Positions 33,466-42,916 are shown, counted from the first letter of the stretch. The stretch: DNA of 64,000 nt from Nioella sp965215655 (GCF_965215655.1 NZ_OZ244111.1:2914001-2978000), one strand, 5' to 3'. The notes: generated by a model not told the origin, from the sequence alone. Translations and numbers: made by a program.

Positions 33466-34229
33466 CCGACGCGGCCCTGTCCCTTGCCGGGCTGACCCGC
33501 GATTTCGGCCCCTTCCGGGCCGTGGACGGGGTGACGCTGGACATTCGCAAGGGCAGCATCACGGGGCTGATCGGCCCCAATGGCGCGGGCAAGACGACGC
33601 TGTTCAACATGGTCGCGGGCAGCCTGAAGCCCTCCAGCGGCAGCGTGACCCTGAACGGGCAGGACATCACCGGCAAACCGTCGGAGGCACTGTTCGCGCT
33701 CGGCCTTGCCCGCACCTTCCAGATCCCGCGCCCCTTCCGGCGGATGAGCGTGCTGGACAACCTGATGCTGGCCCCGCCCGCGCAGGTGGGTGAAACGGTA
33801 TCCGGTGCGCTCTTTCGCCGGGGCCGCGTGGCCGAACAGGAACGCATGCTGCGCGCGAAGGCAGAGGAGATTCTCGATTTCGTGACGCTTTCCCACCTTG
33901 CCGATCATCCGGCTGGCAAGATCTCGGGCGGGCAGATGAAACTGCTGGAGCTTGGCCGTGCGCTGATGGGCGATCCCTCGGTCATCCTGCTCGACGAACC
34001 GGCGGCAGGCGTTAACCCGTCACTGACCAATATCCTGATCGACCGGATCGAGCAGTTGAACCGGCGCGGCGTGACCTTCGTTGTGATCGAACACGACATG
34101 GATTTCGTCATGCGCCACTGCGATCCGGTGATCGCACTGGCCGAAGGCAAGGTGATGTTCCAGGGCACCGCAGAGGAGGCTCGCGTGAACCCGGAGCTTC
34201 TGGACGCCTATCTGGGGGCACCCGCATGA
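33462..34229 (+). CDS. ABC transporter ATP-binding protein, LivG type
   Basis: 255 residues. Walker A GPNGAGKTT, signature ISGGQMKLLELGRAL, Walker B VILLDEPAAGVNP and the H-loop VIEHDMDFV are visible, with the LivG-type long helical insert (RTFQIPRPFRRMSVLDNLMLA). One of two ATPases of a branched-chain-amino-acid-type importer. Coupled by ATGA on both sides. Confidence 0.9.
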   Translation: MTDAALSLAGLTRDFGPFRAVDGVTLDIRKGSITGLIGPNGAGKTTLFNMVAGSLKPSSGSVTLNGQDITGKPSEALFALGLARTFQIPRPFRRMSVLDNLMLAPPAQVGETVSGALFRRGRVAEQERMLRAKAEEILDFVTLSHLADHPAGKISGGQMKLLELGRALMGDPSVILLDEPAAGVNPSLTNILIDRIEQLNRRGVTFVVIEHDMDFVMRHCDPVIALAEGKVMFQGTAEEARVNPELLDAYLGAPA

Positions 34230-34948
34230 CCGCGCTGCGCATCGAACAGCTGGAGGCGGGCTATGTCCGCGATCTGCCGATCCTGCGCAATGTGGACCTG
34301 ACGGCGGAACATGCCAAACTGACTGTCATCATCGGCCCGAACGGGGCCGGGAAATCAACGCTCATCAAGGCGATTGCGGGATTGGTGCCGGTCAGCGGCG
34401 GGCGCGTGATGCTGGGCGAGACCGACATCACCGGGCTGCGCCCGGACCTGATGGGGTCACATGGGCTGGCCTATGTGCCGCAGACCGACAACATCTTCCG
34501 CCACCTGACGATCCGCGAGAACCTGATGCTGGTCTTGCGCAAGTCCACGGACCGCACCGCACGGCTGGAGGAGCTATACGATCTGTTCCCCGCCCTGCGC
34601 GACAAGCGGGGCGACCGCGCGGGCGCTCTATCAGGCGGGCAACGGCAGATGCTAGCCGTGGCCATGGCGCTGGCGAACCGGCCTTCCGTGATCCTGCTCG
34701 ACGAGCCCTCTGCCGGGCTATCGCCCAAGATCGCGGGCGAGGTGCTGGACCTGACGCGCGGCCTGACGGAACAGGGCGTGACGGTGCTGCTGGTCGAGCA
34801 GAACGTGAAGCAGGCGCTGCGCGTGGCCGACCACTGCTACATCCTCGCCGAAGGCCGCAACCAGATCGACGGGCCCGCGGCGCAGATCGCGGCCGATCCG
34901 GTGGTGGGCGAGATCTATCTGGGGGGCAAACGCATGGTGGCGTCATGA
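34226..34948 (+). CDS. ABC transporter ATP-binding protein, LivF type
   Basis: 240 residues: Walker A GPNGAGKST, LSGGQRQMLAVAMAL, VILLDEPSAGLSP, and VLLVEQNVKQALRVADH, the characteristic LivF ending. Second ATPase of the importer; four-base overlaps with neighbours. Confidence 0.92.
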   Translation: MTALRIEQLEAGYVRDLPILRNVDLTAEHAKLTVIIGPNGAGKSTLIKAIAGLVPVSGGRVMLGETDITGLRPDLMGSHGLAYVPQTDNIFRHLTIRENLMLVLRKSTDRTARLEELYDLFPALRDKRGDRAGALSGGQRQMLAVAMALANRPSVILLDEPSAGLSPKIAGEVLDLTRGLTEQGVTVLLVEQNVKQALRVADHCYILAEGRNQIDGPAAQIAADPVVGEIYLGGKRMVAS

Positions 34949-35859
34949 TCCAGAGCATTCTTGACGGCATTCTGACCGGCGCAATCATTTCGCTTGGCGC
35001 GATCGGGCTGACCCTGATCATGCATATGCTGCGCTTCGCGAATTTCGCCTATTCGGAACTGCTGGCCATCGGCGCCTATGCGGCGCTGGTCTTTGACCGG
35101 TTGTTTTCCGCGCTGGTACCGGTACTGGACGAGGCCTTCGCGCCCCTGACCCTGACCGGCGCGCTGGTTCTATCCATGGTCATCGCCATGGTGCTGACGG
35201 GGCTTTCTGCCGTGGTGATCGACTGGCTGGTGTTCCGCCGCATCCGGCAGAAGGCGGACCCGCTGTCGATGGTCTTCGCCAGTTTCGGCGTGGCGCTGAT
35301 CGTCCGCAACGTGATCGTGCTGATCTTCGGCCATCACGCGCAGCTCTATTCGCAGGAGATCGCCCGCGCGACCATCCTCAGCTTCGATCCGCTGATCCTG
35401 ATCAAGCCCGATCAGGTCTTCGTGCTGGTGCTGGCGCTGGTCCTGATGCTGGCCCTGCACCTGGTTCTGACCCGCACCACCTTCGGCTTCGCCCTGCGCG
35501 CGGTGGCGGAAAACCCGGCTCTGGCGCAGGTTGCCGGGGTGCGCCTGACAACCGTCATCGCGGCGGTCTGGATCATCGCGGGCAGTCTGTCGGCGGCGGC
35601 GGGCACACTTTATGCGCTGACCAACCAGCTGAACCCGATGATCGGGCCGGTCTTCCTGCTACCGGTCTTTGCGGCCACCATCGTGGGCGGCATCGGCAGT
35701 GTCTACGGCGCGGTTCTGGGGGGCTTCATTGTCGGCATCGCCTCTGGCCTTGCGCTGCTGTTGTTGCCTTCGGGTTACGCTCCGGCGATGCCGTTTCTCA
35801 TCATTCTGGCGGTGCTGCTGGTGCGCCCACAGGGCCTTTTCGGGGAGGATCAACGATGA
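34945..35859 (+). CDS. ABC transporter permease, LivH type
   Basis: 304 residues with about eight membrane segments. GILTGAIISLGAIGLTLIMHMLRFANFAYSELLAIGAY is the typical LivH start; the conserved loop LRAVAENPALAQVAGV contacts the ATPases. Overlaps livF- and livM-type genes by four bases. Confidence 0.92.
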   Translation: MIQSILDGILTGAIISLGAIGLTLIMHMLRFANFAYSELLAIGAYAALVFDRLFSALVPVLDEAFAPLTLTGALVLSMVIAMVLTGLSAVVIDWLVFRRIRQKADPLSMVFASFGVALIVRNVIVLIFGHHAQLYSQEIARATILSFDPLILIKPDQVFVLVLALVLMLALHLVLTRTTFGFALRAVAENPALAQVAGVRLTTVIAAVWIIAGSLSAAAGTLYALTNQLNPMIGPVFLLPVFAATIVGGIGSVYGAVLGGFIVGIASGLALLLLPSGYAPAMPFLIILAVLLVRPQGLFGEDQR

Positions 35860-36833
35860 TCGGCGTGGTGTCCTACCTGACGTTCTTCCTGACCATGGCC
35901 GGGATCATGGCTATCATCACCCTCGGGCTGAATCTGCAATGGGGGTATACGGGGCTGTTCAATGGCGGCGTGGTCGCTTTCTTCGGGGCCGGGGCCTATG
36001 GCACGATGATACTTGGCGGGCCTGCCGAGCCTGGCCAGTTCGGCGGATTCGGTCTGCCCTATCTGGTGGCGCTTGGCGGCGGCATCCTGCTGGCGGCGGC
36101 GCTGGCCTGGGTGGTGGGACTGCTGACGCTGCGGCTGAGGCACGACTATCTGGCCATTTCCACCTTTGGCGTGGCCGTGGCGCTGGAATCGCTGGCCCGC
36201 AATTCCCAATGGCTGACCGGAGGCGCGCGCGGCATGCGCGGCTTTCCACGCCCGTTCGAAGCGGTGATCGAGAGCAACTTCCTCTTTGGGGTCGTCTTCC
36301 TGCTGATCGTGCTGGCCGTTCTCGCCCTGGTCTGGTGGGGCATCGAGCGGCTGGTGCATTCGCCCTTCGGCCGCGCCCTGCGTGCGATCCGCGAGGATGA
36401 GACCGCCGCCCGCGCGCTGGGCAAGAGCCCGACGCGGCTGCGCCTGTGGTCGCTGGTCATCGGTGCGGCAATCATGGGCGCGGGTGGCGGGCTATATGTC
36501 TCCTACACCGCCTTCGTCAGCCCCCAGGACCTGCTGCCGATCCTGACCTTCCAGATCTGGGCCATGCTGATCGTTGGCGGCGCGGGCAACAATCGGGGTG
36601 CGGTGCTTGGCGCGGTGCTGATCTGGGGGGCCTGGACGCTCAGCGGCTTTGCCCTGACCCGGCTTGTGCCCGAGTCGATGCAGCTTGACGCGGGCTCGAT
36701 CCAGTACATCCTCATTGGCACCCTGATCGTTTCCATGTTGCTCTGGCGGCCAGAGGGGCTGCTGCCGGAACGCATATCCAACCCCCGAAACACGACGGCC
36801 GGCAAGGCTGCACCCACATCCAACAAGGAGTAA
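35856..36833 (+). CDS. ABC transporter permease, LivM type
   Basis: 325 residues, multi-pass membrane protein. LNLQWGYTGLFNGGVVAFFGAGAY and GRALRAIREDETAARALGKSP (the ATPase-contact loop) are LivM hallmarks. Seven bases separate it from the binding-protein gene. Confidence 0.92.
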   Translation: MIGVVSYLTFFLTMAGIMAIITLGLNLQWGYTGLFNGGVVAFFGAGAYGTMILGGPAEPGQFGGFGLPYLVALGGGILLAAALAWVVGLLTLRLRHDYLAISTFGVAVALESLARNSQWLTGGARGMRGFPRPFEAVIESNFLFGVVFLLIVLAVLALVWWGIERLVHSPFGRALRAIREDETAARALGKSPTRLRLWSLVIGAAIMGAGGGLYVSYTAFVSPQDLLPILTFQIWAMLIVGGAGNNRGAVLGAVLIWGAWTLSGFALTRLVPESMQLDAGSIQYILIGTLIVSMLLWRPEGLLPERISNPRNTTAGKAAPTSNKE

Positions 36834-36840
36834 ACTGACC

Positions 36841-38100
36841 ATGAAACGACATATTCTCGGACTGGCCGGTGCCTCGGCGCTGGCAATCGGCCTTCAAACC
36901 GGCGCCGCACTGGCGCAGGATTGCAGCGTGAATGTCGGCACGCTTTACCCGACCTCGGTCGACTGGGGCCGCCCGATCGCGGAAACCGCCCTTTGGGTCG
37001 GCGAGATGATCAACGAGGCCGGCGGCGTCGATGGCTGCGAGGTCAACATGATCCTGCGCGACGACCAGAACGACGGTCGTGTCGGCGTCGACGCGGCGCG
37101 GGCACTGGTCGATATCGACCAGGTGCAACTGCTGATCGGCACCGTATCCTCGGGCATCACCATTCCGATCCTGACCTCTGTCACCGCGCCTGCGGGCGTC
37201 ATGCAGATGTCGTGCTGCTCGTCCTCGACCCGCCTGACGGAAATCGCCGCCTCGGGTGAAGCGCGCGGGCTGTGGTTCCGCACCTTTGCCACGGCGGATG
37301 TTCAGGCCGCCGTGGCCGCGATGCTGGCCCGCGACGCGGGGATCGAAAGCATCACGGTTGTCTACAAGAATGACGACTGGGGTCAGGATATCGGCCGCAT
37401 GGCCGCCGCCGCGTTCGAGGCTGTGGGGATCGAGGTGCATGCCTCCATCGCTCTGAACGACGCGCAGCCAAGCTATCGCGCCGAAGCCACGCAGGCCCTG
37501 CGCGACCAGCCCGGCGCGCTCTATCTGGCGCTCTATCCGACCGAGGGGATTTCCTTCGTGCGGGAATGGCTTGGCCTTGGCGGCACGTCGGTCATGATCG
37601 GGGCGAACTCGCTGCGCTCCGACGATTTCCGCACGACGGTCGGCCTGGCCAATCTCGGTGATTTTGTCGGCACCGACACCTCCAGCCCGCGCGTGCCAAG
37701 CGCCGAGGCCTTCGTCGATGCCTATGCCGCGCATTTCGGGTCCGCCCCGAGCGGACCGGGCCTGTCCAACAGCTTTGACGCGGCAGCCATCGCGCTACTG
37801 GCCTACCACGCGGCAGGCCGCGACGCGACGGGCACCGAGATTGCGGCACAGGTGCCGCGTGTGACCGACCCCGATGGCGAGGCGATCCCCGCCACGGTCG
37901 AAGGATTTGCCCAGGCCATGGCGATCCTGTCCGAGGGCGGGTCCGTGTCCTATCAGGGCGCAACCGGCGCGGTGACCTTCGATGCCAACGGCAACGTGTC
38001 GGCCCCCGCCGTATCCTGGGTCTTCGATGACAGCGGCATGGCTGAACAGCGCTACATCTCGCTGGAAGAGGTCTCTGGCTTCATGGCGTCGATCAACTGA
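36841..38100 (+). CDS. ABC transporter substrate-binding protein, LivK/peripla_BP_6 type
   Basis: 419 residues with Sec signal peptide (cleavage after GAALA). Two-lobed family 6 fold: LYPTSVDWGRPIAETALW, RDDQNDGRVGVDAARALVDIDQVQLLIGTVSSGIT, VVYKNDDWGQDIGRMAAAAFEAVG. Family ligands include amino acids, amides, urea and aromatic acids; the ligand here is open. A CSCCSS-like run of cysteines (MQMSCCSSSTRL) near the ligand pocket is unusual. Confidence 0.9.
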   Translation: MKRHILGLAGASALAIGLQTGAALAQDCSVNVGTLYPTSVDWGRPIAETALWVGEMINEAGGVDGCEVNMILRDDQNDGRVGVDAARALVDIDQVQLLIGTVSSGITIPILTSVTAPAGVMQMSCCSSSTRLTEIAASGEARGLWFRTFATADVQAAVAAMLARDAGIESITVVYKNDDWGQDIGRMAAAAFEAVGIEVHASIALNDAQPSYRAEATQALRDQPGALYLALYPTEGISFVREWLGLGGTSVMIGANSLRSDDFRTTVGLANLGDFVGTDTSSPRVPSAEAFVDAYAAHFGSAPSGPGLSNSFDAAAIALLAYHAAGRDATGTEIAAQVPRVTDPDGEAIPATVEGFAQAMAILSEGGSVSYQGATGAVTFDANGNVSAPAVSWVFDDSGMAEQRYISLEEVSGFMASIN

Positions 38101-38107
38101 CCCCCCT

Positions 38108-38132
38108 GCCCGGCCCCATCGCGGGGCCGGGC
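38108..38132 (+). terminator. Strong stem-loop after the LivK-type gene
   Basis: GCCCGGCCCC pairs with GGGGCCGGGC, 10 bp around ATCGC, 7 bases after the stop. No T-tract follows, so it may stabilise the 3' end of the transporter message rather than end transcription fully before the next gene. Confidence 0.55.
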
Positions 38133-38150
38133 GCAGTCTTCGCGCAGCGG

Positions 38151-38837
38151 ATGACCCATTCCCCAACCAAGCTGGTCCTGATCGGACGCGGCCTGATCGG
38201 CAGGGACGTCACGGCCCAGTTGCCAGCGCTTCACGGCTACTGCGTCGAGGCGATCCTTGGACGCGATGCCCGCCACCTTCCCCAGGCCGACATCACCATC
38301 GACATGGCCGGACCGGACGCCCTGCGCCAATTCGGCGAAGAGGCCCTGTCGCACGGGGATTTGTGGACGGTCGGTGCCGCCGCACTAATCGACCCCGACC
38401 TGCACGACAGGCTGCATCGCGCCGCGCTGCAAAGCGGCCACAGGCTGAGACTGTTCACCGGCTGGATTTCCGGGCCGCTTCTGTGCCCTCCGGGTCTGCC
38501 TGCAAAACTGCTTGTCCGGCAATATGCGCCCGGTCTCGCGGACCGCCCCGGCCCGGTGTTTCGCGGGCCTCTTGCCGAGGCGGCGGATCGCTTTCCCGAT
38601 CATCTCAACACCGCCATGGCCAGCGCCATCTGCGGCCCCGGCATTGAAGCGACCCATGTTACCCTGATCTCCACCCCGGAAGGTGGCGCGCATCGCATTG
38701 CCGGGCGGTTCGGCATGCCGGGCCAGACCATCCGCACGGATATCCGTTTCGACAGGCCCGGCCCGCATCCGGTGGCCTCGGCGATCCTCGCCGCGCTTGC
38801 GCGCAGAGCTACGCCGCTCACCCTTGGCGGATACTGA
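38151..38837 (+). CDS. Aspartate dehydrogenase-like protein (DUF108)
   Basis: 228 residues. N-terminal Rossmann-type KLVLIGRGLIGRDVTAQL is followed by the C-terminal DUF108 region (FPDHLNTAMASAICGPGIEATHVTLISTPEGGAHRIAGRFG, then GPHPVASAILAALARR). Family members oxidise or form L-aspartate using NAD(P), or reduce related imines. It is shorter than the usual 250-270 residues, and the nucleotide loop is GRGLIG rather than GxGxIG. Follows the ABC transporter and is probably part of the same catabolic unit. Confidence 0.75.
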   Translation: MTHSPTKLVLIGRGLIGRDVTAQLPALHGYCVEAILGRDARHLPQADITIDMAGPDALRQFGEEALSHGDLWTVGAAALIDPDLHDRLHRAALQSGHRLRLFTGWISGPLLCPPGLPAKLLVRQYAPGLADRPGPVFRGPLAEAADRFPDHLNTAMASAICGPGIEATHVTLISTPEGGAHRIAGRFGMPGQTIRTDIRFDRPGPHPVASAILAALARRATPLTLGGY

Positions 38838-38874
38838 ACGCCCTCCCCCGCAAAGGCGGGTGCAGCGGATCGTT

Positions 38875-39243
38875 TCAGCGCACCCAGATCGCCTGGTTGC
38901 GGACCATGCCTTCGGTGTCGAAACGGTGATGAAAGCTGAGCCTGTAGCCCTGCGCCGTCAGACCGGCATTGGTTTCGGCGAAGCTGCTGTCGGATTGGCC
39001 ATGGCGGGCAACCCATGACATGCCAGCAGGCGTGCGCGCGAATGTCGCCTGATAGCGGACATGGCCATAGACGAGCCCCGCCTCCACCGAAACGGGCATA
39101 TATCCCGCCGGAACCACGCTGTCGAAATAGGCCTGGTAGTCCTGACTGGTCAGCCAGTCGGTTGTGGTCTGGGCGCTTGCGACACTGCCGAACAGGGAAA
39201 GCGCAAGCACAAGCGAAAGTCTCGTCAGGAAGCTGCGGGGCAT
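38875..39243 (-). CDS. Small secreted protein with two tandem repeats
   Basis: 122 residues: Sec signal peptide (SLVLALSLFGSVASAQ), then two repeats of about 45 residues, each running from a Tyr/Phe-containing helix (YQAYFDSVVPAGYMPVSV; FAETNAGLTAQGYRLSF) to a beta strand (GHVRYQATFAR; MVRNQAIWVR), with SWVARHGQS between. This resembles the bacterial tandem repeat domain found in polyglycine-hydrolase-like proteins. Start ATG 39243 puts the signal peptide at the N-terminus. Function unknown. Confidence 0.6.
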   Translation of the reverse strand: MPRSFLTRLSLVLALSLFGSVASAQTTTDWLTSQDYQAYFDSVVPAGYMPVSVEAGLVYGHVRYQATFARTPAGMSWVARHGQSDSSFAETNAGLTAQGYRLSFHHRFDTEGMVRNQAIWVR

Positions 39244-39347
39244 GAATATGGTCTCCGGGAAAGGCTTGAACGTGGCAAATCGTATCAAAGCCTATCACGA
39301 AAGGCGGTGACACGCATGCGCCATGTGAGGGCCTGCGCGACGCGCGG

Positions 39348-40220
39348 CTAGATCCGCGCCACGCGCCAATCCGGGACGATACCAGATCGCTGCTCATAAG
39401 GGCCGGTCTTCTCCCCGGCAAAGAGCCCGTCAGCCGTCACCAGCACGCTGCGCCAGCCCTGTGCCGCAGCGCCCAGAATATCCGTGTGCAAGCTGTCGCC
39501 GCACATGGCGATCCTGTCGGCGGGCACCCCGGGCAGGGTGGCGGTCACGAGGTCGTAGACATCCGGGAAGGGTTTGCCGAACAGCCGGACATCGCCCGGC
39601 AGTCCGCGCGCGTAATGCCCCGGCTCCAGCGTCAGGCCGGTCTCTCGCGGCGCGACCAGATCCGCGTTGCCGATCAGGACCGGCCGGGGTTGGCGGCCAA
39701 GGCTGGCCTGCAAGAGCGTCTGCCGGTGGTCAGACCAATCGCTGGTAGACAGGAACAGGATTCCCTCCGCGCGGTCGTAGGCTTGTGCGGCCTCCCCCAA
39801 TCTCAGGACCGGGAATGGCAGGTCTTCCAGCGCATCTTCCGGTGCCGCGATTACCCCCCAAAGCCGTTCATCCATCGCGCGCAAGGTCGCGTCACGGCTG
39901 GTGACCAGTTCGTCCTCGGCAAGCGGAAATCCTAGCCGGGAGAACTTGGCAAAGGCCGCCGCGCGGTCATAGCTGGCAGCGTTTGACAGCACCCGGATCA
40001 GCTTGCCTCTTACCCGCAATTGCGCCACGCGCTCGGCGGCACCGGGGATCGGGCTGTCACCGACATTGAGCACCCCGAACGCATCGAAGACAAACGCATC
40101 AACTCCATCGGCGATGTCCATAATCGAGCCGATATCCTGACCCGCACCCGCAGCGGGCATGGCTGGCAGAAGATGCCGAATGGCCTCGTAGGCGTCGAAC
40201 GCATCGGCGGCGGTCTTCAT
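39348..40220 (-). CDS. HAD-superfamily class IIA hydrolase (TIGR01459-like)
   Basis: 290 residues. Nucleophile motif VFDAFGVLNVG, motif II Ser/Asn in VLSNAAS, motif III Lys in FGKPFPDVYD and motif IV MCGDSLHTDILGA are present, with the class IIA C2 cap between. A small-molecule phosphatase of the NagD type; the substrate cannot be told. Monocistronic and divergent from the XRE-cupin gene. Confidence 0.85.
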   Translation of the reverse strand: MKTAADAFDAYEAIRHLLPAMPAAGAGQDIGSIMDIADGVDAFVFDAFGVLNVGDSPIPGAAERVAQLRVRGKLIRVLSNAASYDRAAAFAKFSRLGFPLAEDELVTSRDATLRAMDERLWGVIAAPEDALEDLPFPVLRLGEAAQAYDRAEGILFLSTSDWSDHRQTLLQASLGRQPRPVLIGNADLVAPRETGLTLEPGHYARGLPGDVRLFGKPFPDVYDLVTATLPGVPADRIAMCGDSLHTDILGAAAQGWRSVLVTADGLFAGEKTGPYEQRSGIVPDWRVARI

Positions 40221-40414
40221 CGCGGTCCTTTCCTCTGTGGCAACGCGGTTTGCGCTTGCGAAGGCGATGAACGCCCGTGGTGCGCAGTTAGGGGCTGTTC
40301 GGATAGAGGGTCAAGCAAGTTGCGCCCTGCGCCCGCTGGATGTGCAGACCGGCACAAGGCCGCGTGCACGAGCGCCTGTTGCAGACCCCTTTGCCGGGTC
40401 AAAACGCCCTGCAA

Positions 40415-40429
40415 AACCGGTTGCCGGTT
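40415..40429. promoter_or_regulatory. Palindrome AACCGG-TTG-CCGGTT upstream of the XRE-cupin gene
   Basis: Perfect 6-bp inverted repeat with a 3-base spacer, 65 bases before the regulator start, in the 274-bp gap with the HAD gene. Possible autoregulatory operator; nothing else stands out in the gap. Confidence 0.35.
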
Positions 40430-40494
40430 CCAAACGGCCCGTCAGTCGGTTTAGATGATCCTGACATCAGGCCCGAACAGGCAGGACGAGATCC

Positions 40495-41118
40495 TTGGCA
40501 AAGCTGAAACAGAACCCGCATCGGCAGGCAGATGACCGCGAAAAGGTGCTGGAAGTGGCCATTGGCCGCGAAGTCCGGGGGTTTCGGCTGCAACAGAACA
40601 TCACCGTTGCGGAACTGGCCGGGCTGACCGGCCTGTCCATCGGGATGCTGTCGAAGATCGAAAACGGCAATACCTCGCCTTCCCTGACCACGCTGCAAAC
40701 CTTGGCCAATGCCCTGTCGGTGCCGTTGACCGCCTTCTTCCGCCGCTTCGAGGAGCATCGGGAAGCGGTTCACACCAAGGCAGGCGAAGGGGTGGAAATC
40801 GACCGGGAAGGCACACGGGCCGGGCATCAGTACAACCTGCTTGGTCATATCGGAGCAAATGCAAGCGGTGTCATGGTGGAACCCTACCTGATCACGCTGA
40901 CCGAGGAATCCGATGTCTTCCCCACCTTCCAGCATGGCGGGATCGAGACGATCTACATGCTGGAAGGCGAGGTGATGTATCGCCATAGCGACCGGCTCTA
41001 TCATCTGCGCCCCGGCGATACGCTGTTCTTCGATGCCGACGCGCCACACGGGCCAGAGATTCTCAAAGTGCTGCCCGCGCGCTACCTGTCGATCATTTCC
41101 TATCCGCAGACGACCTGA
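40495..41118 (+). CDS. XRE-family regulator with cupin domain
   Basis: 207 residues: helix-turn-helix (REVRGFRLQQNITVAELAGLTGLSIGMLSKIENGNTSPSLTTLQTLANAL) followed by a cupin_2 barrel (VFPTFQHGGIETIYMLEGEVMYRHSDRLYHLRPGDTLFFDADAPHGPE). Such regulators sense amino acids or polyamines. TTG start preceded by AGGACGAG. It lies upstream of and parallel to the glx/glnT genes and is the probable regulator of them. Confidence 0.88.
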   Translation: MAKLKQNPHRQADDREKVLEVAIGREVRGFRLQQNITVAELAGLTGLSIGMLSKIENGNTSPSLTTLQTLANALSVPLTAFFRRFEEHREAVHTKAGEGVEIDREGTRAGHQYNLLGHIGANASGVMVEPYLITLTEESDVFPTFQHGGIETIYMLEGEVMYRHSDRLYHLRPGDTLFFDADAPHGPEILKVLPARYLSIISYPQTT

Positions 41119-41343
41119 CCACGCGCGCTGATTCCGGGCACATCCCTGATCATGGGGCGTATCCCCGCCCATTTCCCGTTCATTCCCCGCATCATTTGCC
41201 TGATCTGACGGCAAAACTGGTTCCGATGTCGGATTTTCCTTGCAAATTTGCCCCTTGTGAAAAATTTATTCCCTACGGTTTATGTGACCGCCGACTGCTG
41301 ATAGCCTATCGGCCAGACCACTCTTTGAAAGGAAGATGCACAG

Positions 41344-42237
41344 ATGTGCGGGATCGTTGGATTGTTCCTGAAGGATAAGGCGCTGGAGCCACAGCTCGGC
41401 GCGATGCTGACGGAAATGCTGATCACCATGACCGACCGGGGGCCGGACAGTGCCGGGATCGCGATATATGGCGCGGCGGGGAACCGGGCCAAGCTGACGG
41501 TGCAATCGGACCACCCCGATCAGGATTTTGCGACATTGGCAGAGGATCTGGAGGCTTCCCTTGGCGCACCGGTCACCCTGCGCGCCAATGACACCCACGC
41601 GGTTCTGGAACTGCCCGCCGATCAGGTCGAGGCCGCTCGTGCCGCGATTGCGGATCGTCCTGGCCGCATCCGGGTGATGAGCGATGGCGATGTGATCGAG
41701 ATCTACAAGGAGGTCGGCCTGCCGCGCGATGTGGCCGCCCGCTTCGACCTGCCCGCCATGTCCGGCACCCACGGCATCGGCCACACCCGCATGGCCACCG
41801 AAAGCGCCGTCACGACCGAGGGCGCACATCCGTTTTCCACCGGGCCGGATCAATGCCTGGTCCACAATGGATCCTTGTCGAACCACAACAGCTTGCGCCG
41901 GAAACTGCGGCGCGAGGGCGTGCGGATCGAAAGCGAGAATGATACCGAGGTGGGTGCCGCCTATCTGACATGGAAAATGCAGAACGGCGCGACCCTGGGC
42001 GAGGCGCTGGAAGCGTCGCTGACCGATCTGGACGGCTTTTTCACCTTCGTCGTCGGCACCAAGGAAGGCTTCGGCGTGGTCCGCGACCCCATCGCCTGCA
42101 AACCCGCCGTCATGGCCGAAACCGATCAATACGTCGCTTTCGGCAGCGAATACCGCGCATTGGTGAACCTGCCGGGCATCGACGCCGCCCGCGTCTGGGA
42201 ACCCGAGCCCGCCACCGTCTATTTCTGGAGCCACTGA
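41344..42237 (+). CDS. glxB: Class II glutamine amidotransferase, GlxB/MgsA type
   Basis: 297 residues starting MCGIVGLF, so Cys2 becomes the N-terminal nucleophile as in GltB/GlmS; RGPDSAGIAIYG, GHTRMATESAVTTEGAHPF and VHNGSLSNH complete the pocket. It should supply ammonia or methylamine from a glutamine-type donor to the FMN synthase subunit. First of glxB-glxC-glxD-glnT; 225 bases of leader separate it from the regulator, and GAAAGGAAG precedes the start. Confidence 0.85.
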   Translation: MCGIVGLFLKDKALEPQLGAMLTEMLITMTDRGPDSAGIAIYGAAGNRAKLTVQSDHPDQDFATLAEDLEASLGAPVTLRANDTHAVLELPADQVEAARAAIADRPGRIRVMSDGDVIEIYKEVGLPRDVAARFDLPAMSGTHGIGHTRMATESAVTTEGAHPFSTGPDQCLVHNGSLSNHNSLRRKLRREGVRIESENDTEVGAAYLTWKMQNGATLGEALEASLTDLDGFFTFVVGTKEGFGVVRDPIACKPAVMAETDQYVAFGSEYRALVNLPGIDAARVWEPEPATVYFWSH

Positions 42238-42238
42238 C

Positions 42239-42916
42239 ATGAGCCAGATCGACCTAGCCACCACCTCGCTGCGCGAGTTGAACGAAACCCTTCAGGCGCA
42301 GTCATCAGGCGTGACCGCGCCCACGTGGGAAGTGCTTAACCCGCGTGGCAGCCATGCGGTTGCCGTTGGCCTCGATGCCCCGATTGAAGTGACCGTGAAG
42401 GGCCATACCGGGTATTACTGCGCGGGCATGAACCAGCAGGCGACCGTGCATGTGGAAGGCTCCGTCGGGCCGGGTGTGGCCGAAAACATGATGTCAGGCG
42501 CGGTGATCGTCGAGGGCGATGCAAGCCAATATGCCGGGGCCACCGGGCATGGGGGCCTTCTGGTGATCAAGGGCAATGCCTCGTCTCGCTGTGGGATTTC
42601 CATGAAGGGGATCGACATAGTGGTTCAGGGCAATATCGGCCATATGTCTGCCTTCATGGCGCAGGCGGGCAATCTTGTTGTCTGCGGCGATGCGGGCGAT
42701 GCGCTTGGGGACTCGCTCTATGAGGCGCGGCTCTTTGTGCGCGGATCGGTCAAAAGCCTCGGCGCGGACTGCATCGAGAAGGAAATGCGCCCCGAACATC
42801 TGGAGATTCTGGCGGACCTGCTGACCAGCGCGGGCGTGGACGCCAAGCCGGAAGAGTTCCGCCGCTATGGCTCGGCCCGCAAGCTTTACAATTTCGACAT
42901 CGACAACGCCTATTGA
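42239..42916 (+). CDS. glxC: GXGXG domain protein, GlxC/MgsB type
   Basis: 225 residues, equivalent to the C-terminal beta-helix domain of glutamate synthase. Repeating turns GATGHGGLLVIKGNASSRCG, GIDIVVQGNIGHMSAF and LVVCGDAGDALGDS are visible. One base after glxB. Acts as a structural subunit of the three-part synthase. Confidence 0.88.
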   Translation: MSQIDLATTSLRELNETLQAQSSGVTAPTWEVLNPRGSHAVAVGLDAPIEVTVKGHTGYYCAGMNQQATVHVEGSVGPGVAENMMSGAVIVEGDASQYAGATGHGGLLVIKGNASSRCGISMKGIDIVVQGNIGHMSAFMAQAGNLVVCGDAGDALGDSLYEARLFVRGSVKSLGADCIEKEMRPEHLEILADLLTSAGVDAKPEEFRRYGSARKLYNFDIDNAY

